DNA of 11,061 nucleotides from JAEZVV01 sp036652035 (GTDB lineage: Bacteria; Pseudomonadota; Gammaproteobacteria; Burkholderiales; Burkholderiaceae_F), in the NCBI GenBank assembly GCA_036652035.1, contig JAVVWR010000079.1, positions 1 through 11,061 on the forward strand. Direction: 5' to 3'. Below, piece after piece: positions 1 to 5,633 of this stretch (within the stretch, counting starts at the first letter, position 1; the number at the start of each line of letters is the position of its first letter). Position numbers and translations under genes: made by a program. A model generated the notes under the pieces. The model saw only the letters and a list, made by a program, of their open reading frames with translations, made no database searches and was not told where the DNA came from.

Positions 1-11
1 CGACGGTTCAC

Positions 12-42
12 CCGGCCCGGGCCAGCGGCCGGAGCGTTTTTT
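12..42 (+). terminator. Possible weak terminator of an upstream gene
   Basis: CCGGCC (12-17) can pair with GGCCGG (27-32) around a 9-base loop, and a run of six T (37-42) follows four bases later. This resembles a rho-independent terminator for a gene left of the window. It sits only 18 bases before the YitT-family start, leaving little room for a separate promoter, so it may be a chance structure or an attenuator-like element. There is no clear ribosome binding site in the remaining bases. Confidence 0.35.
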
Positions 43-60
43 GACTAGATTGCGGCCTCC

Positions 61-675
61 ATGAAATCGAACTCCCCCCTTCTCGGCCGCCACAGCCTGT
101 TCGACGACACCCAGGCGATCGTCACGGCCACCTTGCTGATCGCGCTCGGCCTGGTGTTCTATCAGCGCGCCGGCCTGCTCGCGGGCGGCACGGTTGGCAT
201 TTCCTTTCTGATCCACTACGCCACCGCCTGGAACTTCGGGCTGGTGCTGTTTGCGGTCAACCTGCCCTTTTATGTGCTCGCCTGGCGCGTGATGGGCGCC
301 CGCTTCACGCTCAAGACCTTTAGCGCGGTGGCTTTGCTGTCGATCTTTTCCGAAGGGTTGCCGCGGCTGGTGACGATCAGCGCGGTCGAGCCGGCTTTTG
401 CTGCGGTGATGGGGGGCTTTCTGATCGGCGTCGGGCTTCTGATCCTGTTTCGCCACCGCGCCAGCCTGGGCGGTCTGGGCGTGATCGTTCTGTGGCTGCA
501 GAAAAACCGTGGCTGGCCGGCGGGTCGGGTTCAGATGGCCTTCGATGTCAGCATCGTGGCGGCCGCGTTCGCGGTGGTCAGCCCATGGCAGGTGGCGGTG
601 TCGGTGCTGGGTGCGGTGGCGCTCAACTTCATCATCGCGGTCAATCACAAGCCTGGCCGCTACCTCGGCACCTGA
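61..675 (+). CDS. YitT family membrane protein (short form)
   Basis: This 204-residue, very hydrophobic protein resembles the YitT (DUF161) family of bacterial integral membrane proteins, whose biochemical role is not established. About five or six membrane segments are visible, roughly at residues 18-36, 40-58, 60-75, 85-97, 107-130 and 165-193. Glycine-rich stretches typical of the family are LAGGTVGISFLIHY (about 40-53) and the RHRASLGGLGVI region (about 131-142). Gram-positive YitT proteins are nearer 280 residues and carry a soluble C-terminal DUF2179 domain; this one stops after the membrane part, as short proteobacterial members do. The ATG at 61 is the only good start, although no Shine-Dalgarno sequence is evident. 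The gene ends with TGA directly abutting the stop codon of the convergent minus-strand gene. Family assignment is fairly sure; the transported or bound substrate is unknown. Confidence 0.8.
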   Translation: MKSNSPLLGRHSLFDDTQAIVTATLLIALGLVFYQRAGLLAGGTVGISFLIHYATAWNFGLVLFAVNLPFYVLAWRVMGARFTLKTFSAVALLSIFSEGLPRLVTISAVEPAFAAVMGGFLIGVGLLILFRHRASLGGLGVIVLWLQKNRGWPAGRVQMAFDVSIVAAAFAVVSPWQVAVSVLGAVALNFIIAVNHKPGRYLGT

Positions 676-1218
676 TCAGCCGCGGCGGTCGGCGGGCAGG
701 GTGCAAAAGCCGTAGGCCTGAGCGCCAAGCGCGGCGTTAAATCGCGCCGACATGTTCTGGAAGGCAATCAGCGCGGTGAGCTCGGCGGTGGCGTCGTCCG
801 ACCAGGCGCGGCGCACGCGGGCCAACAGGTCGTCGCTCACCATCGGCGGGGTGGCGGTGACGGCTTCGGCGTAGGCCAGGGCCGCGCGCTCGGCTTCGGA
901 GAAGGCGGGGTCGGTGGGCCAGCCATCGAGGCGTTGCAAAAGTTCGAGATCGCCGCCGGCGTCGCGGAAGAACGCGGCGTTCATGTCGATGCAGAACGCG
1001 CAGCCGGTCCGCTGCGAGACCCGGACCGACACCAGGGCGCGCAGTCGCGGTGGCAAGGGCGAAGCGCGGCGGCGCAACGCACCGAAGGTCGCCATGAAGG
1101 CGAGGAACACGCGCGGCGCCCGCGCCCACAGCAAGGTGGGCTCAAGCGGCGTGCGGCGCTGGCTGGCAGCGAACCAGGCGCGCAGATACCAGGGTGGGGT
1201 CGTGACGGGCAGGCGCAT
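676..1218 (-). CDS. Carboxymuconolactone decarboxylase / AhpD-like family protein
   Basis: The 180-residue product resembles the alkylhydroperoxidase D-like branch of the carboxymuconolactone decarboxylase family. The key motif is TGCAFCIDMN (residues 71-80), with Cys73 and Cys76 forming the CxxC pair that does thiol redox chemistry in AhpD. The His found three residues after the second Cys+1 in classical AhpD (CxxCxxxH) is Asn80 here, as in many uncharacterised family members, so peroxidase activity should not be assumed. The region from about 35 to 165 is the helical CMD fold. An open frame continues upstream to about 1902, but that part runs antisense to the DsrE-family gene and shows no homology. 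The ATG at 1218, giving MRLPVTTPPW, fits the family N-terminus. The valines just upstream use GTC and GTT and cannot start. No strong ribosome binding site is seen. The gene is probably monocistronic, facing the YitT gene tail to tail. Confidence 0.8.
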   Translation of the reverse strand: MRLPVTTPPWYLRAWFAASQRRTPLEPTLLWARAPRVFLAFMATFGALRRRASPLPPRLRALVSVRVSQRTGCAFCIDMNAAFFRDAGGDLELLQRLDGWPTDPAFSEAERAALAYAEAVTATPPMVSDDLLARVRRAWSDDATAELTALIAFQNMSARFNAALGAQAYGFCTLPADRRG

Positions 1219-1380
1219 GCTGAAAAATGGAGTGTCGAGGGGGATGGGAACCCGCGCTGTGACGCGCAGGCTTGATTCACCGCAAGGGGATCCACGCGCA
1301 GACGGAGACCATAGCCATCGTCTTTCAATCATGCCGTGCCCGGCTCTGCTGCGCGCGGCTGTTGTCATCGGAGTTACCCC

Positions 1381-1845
1381 ATGAAGTCGTTTTTCTCCCG
1401 CCTCCTGACCCTGAGCCTGGCTGCCGCCGTTGCCCTCGGCGCTTGGCTGCCGCAGACCGCCAGCGCGCAGACCGAGCCGGCGATGGTGATCAACCTCACC
1501 TCGGCCGATCCCTGGCGCGCGTCGATGGCGGCATTTGTCGGCACCAACTTCGCGCTCAAGCAGGGCGTCAAGGACGTGGTGATGTTCGCCAACGTCGAGG
1601 GGGTGAAGGTCTTTGACAAGCAATACGGCGCCGACACCATCGCCACCGGCAAGTTCGATCAGCCGGTCCAGGCGATGATGGCCGAGTTCATGGCTGCGGG
1701 CGGCAAGGTCCTGGTCTGCCTGGTCTGCATCCAGGCGATCGACCTTCCGGAGAGCCGCCTGATCGACGGCGCCGCCGTGCTGCGTCGCCCGTCCACGCTC
1801 AACGACGTGCTGTTCCGTCCGGGCACCGCGACCCTGAGCTGGTAA
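1381..1845 (+). CDS. Secreted DsrE-family protein
   Basis: This 154-residue protein begins with a classical Sec signal peptide: MKSFFSRLLT, a hydrophobic core at about 11-22, and a cleavage site after TASA (residues 26-29) before Gln30. The mature part matches the DsrE/DsrF-like fold: an opening MVINLTSAD strand, an alpha/beta body, and the segment KVLVCLVCIQAIDLPESRLI (about 109-128). Cys113 and Cys116 form a CxxC in the place where sulfur-trafficking DsrE-family proteins carry their reactive cysteine. A periplasmic role in sulfur or thiol handling is a reasonable inference, but the substrate is unknown. GGAG at 1370-1373, seven bases before the ATG, supports the start. The 162-bp divergent gap to the AhpD-like gene must hold its promoter; no consensus boxes stand out. 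The product is followed closely by the leader ORF and arfB. Confidence 0.82.
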   Translation: MKSFFSRLLTLSLAAAVALGAWLPQTASAQTEPAMVINLTSADPWRASMAAFVGTNFALKQGVKDVVMFANVEGVKVFDKQYGADTIATGKFDQPVQAMMAEFMAAGGKVLVCLVCIQAIDLPESRLIDGAAVLRRPSTLNDVLFRPGTATLSW

Positions 1846-1861
1846 TCCTGTGAGGAGCGCG

Positions 1862-1975
1862 ATGGCGATCTGGGCGCGGTGTGCTGGGTTGGCCATCGCC
1901 AATTTTTCGAAGGTGGATGGCGGGCGGCGGTGGGGTTCCGATCCGGCTCTTCAACGGCAAGGCGGACGACGCTGA
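1862..1975 (+). CDS. Possible 37-codon leader ORF coupled to arfB
   Basis: An ATG at 1862 is preceded at four bases' spacing by GAGGAG (1852-1857), the strongest Shine-Dalgarno-like sequence in this part of the window. The frame runs 37 codons (MAIWARCAGLAIANFSKVDG at the N-terminus) and its TGA at 1973-1975 overlaps the arfB ATG (1975-1977) as TGATG, the standard architecture for translational coupling. The peptide has no recognised homology. It could be a leader whose translation feeds ribosomes to arfB, which itself has only a poor ribosome binding site (GGCGG, about 8 bases upstream). It may also be a chance ORF in GC-rich DNA. The evidence is positional only. Confidence 0.4.
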   Translation: MAIWARCAGLAIANFSKVDGGRRWGSDPALQRQGGRR

Positions 1976-2385
1976 TGGCGCACCTGCACTACACACTCGA
2001 CGAGCGCGACTGCGTGTTCGAAGCCATTCGCGCGCAAGGCGCGGGTGGCCAGAACGTCAACAAGGTGGCGAGCGCGATCCAGCTGCGCTTTGACATCCGG
2101 GCCTCGAGCCTGCCCGAACGCATCCAGGAGCGCTTGCTCGCCCGCCCCGATCGCCGCATCAACGACGCCGGCGTGGTCGTGATCAAGGCCCAGACCCATC
2201 GCACTCAGGAACGCAACCGCGCCGAGGCGATCGAACGCCTGCGCGAACTGATCGATGCAGCGGCCTTTGTGCCGCGCGCCCGGGTCGAGACCCGGCCGAC
2301 CCGCGCGTCGCAACGGCGGCGGGTCGAAGGCAAGTTGGCACGGGGTGAGATCAAACAGGGGCGGGGCCGAGTGCGAGAAGATTGA
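1975..2385 (+). CDS. arfB: Peptidyl-tRNA hydrolase ArfB (ribosome rescue factor)
   Basis: The 136-residue protein is ArfB (YaeJ), a codon-independent rescue factor. It enters stalled ribosomes lacking a stop codon and hydrolyses the peptidyl-tRNA in the P site. The catalytic GGQ motif is in GAGGQNVNKV, at about residues 21-30, within a release-factor domain-3 fold at about 1-105. The C-terminal tail (PTRASQRRRVEGKLARGEIK and following) is rich in Arg and Lys, as required for binding the empty mRNA channel. Length matches the roughly 140 residues of the E. coli protein. The ATG at 1975 is chosen because MAHLHYTLDE fits the family N-terminus; the longer open frame upstream has no homology. The start overlaps the stop of a possible leader ORF. 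The next gene begins 28 bases after the stop, so cotranscription is likely. Confidence 0.92.
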   Translation: MAHLHYTLDERDCVFEAIRAQGAGGQNVNKVASAIQLRFDIRASSLPERIQERLLARPDRRINDAGVVVIKAQTHRTQERNRAEAIERLRELIDAAAFVPRARVETRPTRASQRRRVEGKLARGEIKQGRGRVRED

Positions 2386-2413
2386 GCCTTGCACGCAACT
2401 GGCCCAGTCCCGC

Positions 2414-3541
2414 ATGAATCTCGAAACACTGTCTACCCCCTGCCTGGTGCTCGACCAGGCGAAGATGGATCGCAATATCGCCCGCATGAAAGCGCGCGCC
2501 CTTGAGCTGGGTGTGGCCTTTCGCCCTCACCTCAAGACCGGCAAGTGCGTTGAGGTGGCGCGCCGGATGATGAGTTCGGACGCGGGCCCCGCGACCGTCT
2601 CGACCTTGCGCGAAGCCGAGCAGTTCTTCGCCGCCGGTGTCACCGACATTCTTTATGCGGTTGGCATTTCACCCGCCAAGCTGGCCGCCGTGGCTGATCT
2701 GCGCGCGCGCGGCTGCGACCTCAGAATCATTCTCGACAATGCCGATACGGCACGCGCGGTGAGCGCCTTCTGCGCCGAGCGCGGGGTGCGGATTCCGGTG
2801 CTGATTGAAATCGACAGCGATAGTCACCGCAGCGGTATTGCGCCCGAAGCGCCGCAACTGCTCGAGGTGGCCGCCGCGCTCACCGATGGTGCCGACCTGC
2901 TGGGTGTGATGACGCATGCGGGCGGCTCCTACGATCGCCGTTCGATCGCAGCGATCCGCGCGGTGGCCGAGCAGGAGCGTGCCGCCGTGGTGCGCGCGGC
3001 CGAGCGCCTGCGCGCCGCCGGCTGGGCGGTGAGCGTAGTCAGCGTGGGCTCGACGCCCACCGCCACCTTTGCTCAGAACCTGGACGGCGTGAGCGAGCTG
3101 CGCACCGGTGTTTTTGTGTTCCAGGACCTGGTGATGGCCGGTCTGGAGGTGTGTCCGATCGAAGACCTTGCTCTTTCCCTGCTCGTCACCGTGATTGGCC
3201 ACCAGGCCGAACGCAACTGGGTGATCACCGATGGCGGCTGGATGGCGATCTCGCGCGACCGCGGTACCGCCACTCACGCGGTCGATCAGGGCTACGGCCT
3301 GGTGTGCGACCTCGATGGTGCGGCGATCGCCGACCACATTGTCAGCGGCGCCAATCAGGAGCACGGCATCGTGGCGCGGCGCGACGGCGGCGCGATCGAC
3401 TGGTCGCGCTTTCCGATCGGCAGCCGCCTGCGCGTGCTGCCCAACCACGCCTGCGCGATGGCGGCCCAGCATGCCGAGTATCACGTGGTTGCCGGGGCGC
3501 GGGATGTGCTCGCGTGCTGGCAGCGCTTTGGAGGTTGGTAA
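2414..3541 (+). CDS. D-serine dehydratase-like / D-threonine aldolase family PLP enzyme
   Basis: This 375-residue protein is a fold-type III (alanine racemase-like) PLP enzyme of the D-threonine aldolase / eukaryotic-type D-serine dehydratase family. An N-terminal TIM-barrel domain (about 8-245) starts with STPCLVLD and carries RPHLKT (37-42), where Lys41 is the expected PLP Schiff-base residue. The C-terminal beta domain (about 250-370) contains LPNHACAMA (342-350). Its His345-x-Cys347 pair matches the metal-binding His-x-Cys of D-serine dehydratases rather than the His-x-Asp of D-threonine aldolases. From this I infer dehydration or deamination of a D-hydroxy amino acid such as D-serine to pyruvate and ammonia; D-threonine or 3-hydroxyaspartate type substrates are alternatives. 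A RidA-type imine deaminase starts three bases after the stop, which supports an enamine-releasing reaction. The ATG at 2414 gives the natural family N-terminus but has no clear ribosome binding site. Confidence 0.85.
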   Translation: MNLETLSTPCLVLDQAKMDRNIARMKARALELGVAFRPHLKTGKCVEVARRMMSSDAGPATVSTLREAEQFFAAGVTDILYAVGISPAKLAAVADLRARGCDLRIILDNADTARAVSAFCAERGVRIPVLIEIDSDSHRSGIAPEAPQLLEVAAALTDGADLLGVMTHAGGSYDRRSIAAIRAVAEQERAAVVRAAERLRAAGWAVSVVSVGSTPTATFAQNLDGVSELRTGVFVFQDLVMAGLEVCPIEDLALSLLVTVIGHQAERNWVITDGGWMAISRDRGTATHAVDQGYGLVCDLDGAAIADHIVSGANQEHGIVARRDGGAIDWSRFPIGSRLRVLPNHACAMAAQHAEYHVVAGARDVLACWQRFGGW

Positions 3542-3544
3542 GCC

Positions 3545-3928
3545 ATGATCAATGCTCTAGAGCCGGTCGGAATGGCCGCGCCCGGCGGTCACTACAGCCA
3601 TGCCGTGGTTCATGGCGGGCTGGTTTATGTCTCGGGGCAGTTGCCGATCGGCGCGCACGGCCCGCTGCCGGCGGACAGTTCGCTGGAAGTGCAGGCACGG
3701 CAGGTGATCGCCAACCTCGAGCTGGCGCTCGAGGCGGCCGGCTCCTCGCTGGAGCGGGTCTTGAAGTGCACGGTGTATGTGGCTGACATCGCCGATTGGC
3801 CCGAAGTCAATCGGATCTATGCCGAGGCCTTTGGGCGCCACCGGCCGGCGCGCGCCGTGGTGCCGGTGCCGGCGCTGCATTACGGCTACAAACTGGAAAT
3901 CGAAGCCACCGCCGCGCTCAAGGCCTGA
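3545..3928 (+). CDS. RidA/YjgF family enamine/imine deaminase
   Basis: The 127-residue product belongs to the RidA (YjgF/YER057c/UK114) family. These small trimeric cytosolic enzymes hydrolyse reactive 2-aminoacrylate and related enamines or imines to keto acids. Family features are LVYVSGQLPI (about 26-35), the KCTVYVADIADW segment (about 74-85), RPARAVVPVP (100-109) and the closing KLEIEATA (116-123). Arg103 corresponds to the substrate-carboxylate-binding Arg of E. coli RidA, and Glu120 to its conserved C-terminal Glu. The Cys two residues after that Arg in canonical RidA is Val105 here, so this is probably not the housekeeping RidA but a specialised paralogue. The start is three bases after the stop of the PLP enzyme, indicating one operon and probably functional coupling: removal of the aminoacrylate released by the upstream enzyme. 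Confidence 0.9.
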   Translation: MINALEPVGMAAPGGHYSHAVVHGGLVYVSGQLPIGAHGPLPADSSLEVQARQVIANLELALEAAGSSLERVLKCTVYVADIADWPEVNRIYAEAFGRHRPARAVVPVPALHYGYKLEIEATAALKA

Positions 3929-4079
3929 GGGCGGCGCCCTGCGCGGCATCGCCGCTGGGGGCGGACGTGAACCGGAGCGGCGCCGTCTGGCACGCCGATT
4001 GGCAGTTCATCACACGCAAGGCGCGCTCCATCGCATGGGCATGGAGCGTGCCGCCCCGCCGCCCTAGAGTGCATTCATC

Positions 4080-4097
4080 GGCGCCAATCACGGCGCC
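4080..4097 (+). other. Short hairpin in the leader of the small exported protein
   Basis: GGCGCC occurs twice (4080-4085 and 4092-4097), separated by AATCAC. Because GGCGCC is self-complementary, the two copies can pair as a 6-bp stem with a 6-base loop just ahead of the ribosome binding site of the gene at 4120. The rest of 3929-4079 holds only short GC-rich inverted repeats (for example AGGGC-GGC-GCCCT at 3928-3940) and no recognisable gene or clear promoter. Confidence 0.35.
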
Positions 4098-4119
4098 AGG
4101 CCTAGAGGGAGCACTCACC

Positions 4120-4338
4120 ATGTTCGAAAAGATCATCACCCGCAGCTTCTTTGCCGCCACCTTCGCTGCCGTGGCCTTGGTTATTGCGCACGGGATCGGC
4201 GTGATGCCGCGCTCGGAGGCGCCTGCCGTGGCCGTGGTCCAACTGCCCACGGTTCACGTCACCGGCCGGGCCGTGGGGACGCCGCAGCCCGTGGTGCTGG
4301 CGCCCAGCTTCGAGCCGCTGCGCCGCGCTCCGGGTTGA
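4120..4338 (+). CDS. Small exported or membrane-anchored hypothetical protein
   Basis: I do not recognise a characterised family. The 72-residue product has a basic N-terminus (MFEKIITRSF), one hydrophobic segment (about 10-29) that could be a signal anchor or signal peptide, and a proline- and valine-rich tail. The tail contains QLPTVHVTGR (41-50), similar to a short LPTVxVTG-like signature I associate with small betaproteobacterial exported proteins, and also reminiscent of the TonB box consensus; neither comparison was tested. The start is well supported by AGAGGGAGC (4104-4112), eight bases before the ATG. The gene is followed 39 bases after its stop by a strong terminator, which is good evidence that it is a real transcribed unit. 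Function unknown. Confidence 0.65.
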   Translation: MFEKIITRSFFAATFAAVALVIAHGIGVMPRSEAPAVAVVQLPTVHVTGRAVGTPQPVVLAPSFEPLRRAPG

Positions 4339-4377
4339 TGCCGGCGCGATCGTTGGAGCCGATGGGGTTCCATTCCA

Positions 4378-4411
4378 AAAAACAGGCCCGCCGATTGGCG
4401 GGCCTGTTTTT
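4378..4411. terminator. Bidirectional rho-independent terminator
   Basis: A perfect 15-bp inverted repeat, AAAAACAGGCCCGCC (4378-4392) and GGCGGGCCTGTTTTT (4397-4411), surrounds a GATT loop. It has a GC-rich core, with a T run at the 3' side on the plus strand and, by symmetry, on the minus strand. It lies between the stops of the small plus-strand gene (4338) and minus-strand selD (4427), so it can end both convergent transcripts. Confidence 0.93.
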
Positions 4412-4426
4412 GATTCGGGCGCAAGC

Positions 4427-5485
4427 TCAGCGCAATTCGATAAAGCTGCCGCTGGGATCGATCGCCCGGCCGATCTCGACTGCCGGTACGCCGGCCTCGA
4501 TCAAGGCCGCCAGCAGTGCCTCGGCCTGTTCGGCCGCGACACTGATCAAAAGCCCGCCCGAGGTCTGCGGGTCGTAGAAGAGGTCGAGCACCTCGGCATC
4601 GATCGCTGCCGCCAGCTTGACGCCGCTGCCAAAGTGCCCACGGTTGGTCGCAATGCCGGCGTTGCGGTTGCGCCGGACCAGATCGACCGCGCCATCAAAC
4701 AAGGGGATGCGCGCCGCGTCGAAGACGATCGTGGCGCCGCTCGCCACCGCCATTTCGCTGGCGTGGCCGATCAGCGCAAAACCGGTGATGTCGGTGCAGG
4801 CATGGACACTGTCGAATTTGGCCTGCGTTTCAGCGGCTGCCTTGTTGAGCGTTCGCATCGCCTCGACCGCGCGGTCGGCAACGGCCTGCGGGCAGCGCTT
4901 GAACTTCATGGCGGTGCCGATCACGCCGGTGCCGATCGGCTTGGTCAGGATCAGCCGGTCGCCCACCTTCACGTTGGCGTTGGTCAGCATTTTCTTGGGA
5001 TCGACCGCGCCGGTGATTGCGTAACCGAATTTGATCTCGGGGTCCTGCACGGTATGGCCGCCGAGCAGGGCGATGCCGGCTTCCTGCAGCTTGTCGAGTC
5101 CGCCCCGGAAGATCTGTCCGATCGTCTCGTTACTCAGGCCCGACTTCGGAAAACCCGCGATCGCCAGCGCGGTCAGCGGCTTGGCGCCCATCGCGTAGAC
5201 GTCGGAGATCGAGTTGGCCGCGGCGATCTGGCCGTAGAGATACGGGTCGTCGACGATGGGGGTGAAGAAATCCACCGTCTGGACAAGCGCAGGCCCGCCT
5301 TCCCACAGGAAGACACCGGCGTCGTCCGAGCTCCGGAAGTCCACCAGAACTCGAGGATTGTTGCCGAGCGGCAGATTGCCCAGGACCTGGGACAGCTCGC
5401 CAGCGGCGAGTTTGCTCGCTCAGCCCGCGCAGCTGACCATCTCGGTCAGGCGCGTTTTTTTCGCAAAGGGGTTCAGAAAACTCAT
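4427..5485 (-). CDS. selD: Selenophosphate synthetase SelD, probable selenoprotein (in-frame UGA at 5420-5422)
   Basis: SelD makes selenophosphate from selenide and ATP, the selenium donor for selenocysteine and 2-selenouridine. The body is unmistakable: SSDDAGVF (52-59, nucleotide/metal binding), QTVDFFTPIVDD, GGHTVQDPEIKFGYAITG, ITGFALIGHASEM and DPQTSGGLL. The longest uninterrupted frame starts at a GTG at 5344 and lacks the catalytic N-terminus. Reading upstream in the same frame gives 47 further codons with one stop, UGA at 5420-5422, back to ATG at 5485. The restored segment includes MVSCAGUASKLAAGE (residues 16-30), with the UGA at residue 22 and Lys25 three residues later. This matches Cys17 and Lys20 of E. 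coli SelD. Total length is 352 residues, the family norm. Sec at this position is known in other bacterial SelD proteins. Candidate SECIS hairpins follow the UGA. The gene appears monocistronic, with a bidirectional terminator downstream. Confidence 0.93.
5379..5410 (-). promoter_or_regulatory. Candidate bacterial SECIS element(s) after the selD UGA
   Basis: In the selD mRNA, nine bases after the UGA, CUCGCC (5410-5405) pairs with GGCGAG (5401-5396) around a GCU loop. It forms a 6-bp hairpin whose first loop base is G, 16 bases beyond the UGA. A second hairpin follows at once: CCCAG and CUGGG (5391-5379) around a GUC loop, also beginning with G. Bacterial SECIS elements are short in-coding stem-loops just downstream of the UGA with a G near the start of the apical loop, which SelB recognises. 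The first hairpin fits best; the second may be an alternative or simply coding sequence. Structural call by eye only. Confidence 0.6.
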
Positions 5486-5519
5486 TCGTGCATCCATTGG
5501 CCCGTCAGCGGGCGGGGCA

Positions 5520-5548
5520 AACCTACCACGCGATCTGACATTGGCCAA
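5520..5548 (-). promoter_or_regulatory. Candidate selD promoter
   Basis: On the minus strand, TTGGCC (5548-5543) and TAGGTT (5525-5520) are separated by exactly 17 bases. They resemble -35 and -10 boxes (four of six and three of six matches to consensus). Transcription would start near 5512, about 27 bases before the selD ATG. The -35 box lies within one arm of the GGCCAAA/TTTGGCC inverted repeat. The boxes are weak and unverified. Confidence 0.35.
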
Positions 5549-5569
5549 ACCCGGGGGGCGGCTTTGGCC
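5543..5569. repeat. Inverted repeat GGCCAAA-N13-TTTGGCC in the selD/EamA intergenic region
   Basis: GGCCAAA (5543-5549) and TTTGGCC (5563-5569) form a 7-bp inverted repeat with a 13-base spacer, giving centres about two helical turns apart. A further TTGGCC lies at 5497-5502. Such spacing is typical of a dimeric regulator site, but the regulator is unknown and chance is possible in this GC-rich gap. Confidence 0.35.
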
Positions 5570-5583
5570 GGGCGTGGCGGGTT

Positions 5584-5599
5584 TCGCTCGCGCGAGCGA
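5584..5599. promoter_or_regulatory. Perfect 16-bp palindrome upstream of the EamA gene
   Basis: TCGCTCGCGCGAGCGA is its own reverse complement over all 16 bases. It ends directly before TAGGAT (5601-5606), a plausible -10 box, and 34 bases before the EamA start codon. A candidate operator for the transporter gene, or a stem in its leader. No convincing -35 box lies 17 bases upstream of TAGGAT. Confidence 0.4.
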
Positions 5600-5633
5600 C
5601 TAGGATCGCCAATTCGCCTTGTGTTGTGTCGCC

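Noticed and set aside
676..678. Other UGA stops in the window as selenocysteine codons, for example that of the AhpD-like gene
   Set aside because: Reading past them gives no conserved sequence and the proteins already have full family length.
1219..1902. N-terminal extension of the AhpD-like minus-strand frame to 408 residues
   Set aside because: The extra part runs antisense to the DsrE-family gene, is low-complexity Arg/His/Gly-rich, and the family N-terminus begins at ATG 1218.
2255..2413. Upstream extension of the PLP enzyme frame
   Set aside because: The extension overlaps arfB in another frame and precedes the natural family N-terminus at ATG 2414.
5342..5344. GTG at 5344 as the selD start
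   Set aside because: It would remove the catalytic loop (residue 22 and Lys25), while the upstream frame encodes a well-matching SelD N-terminus interrupted only by UGA.
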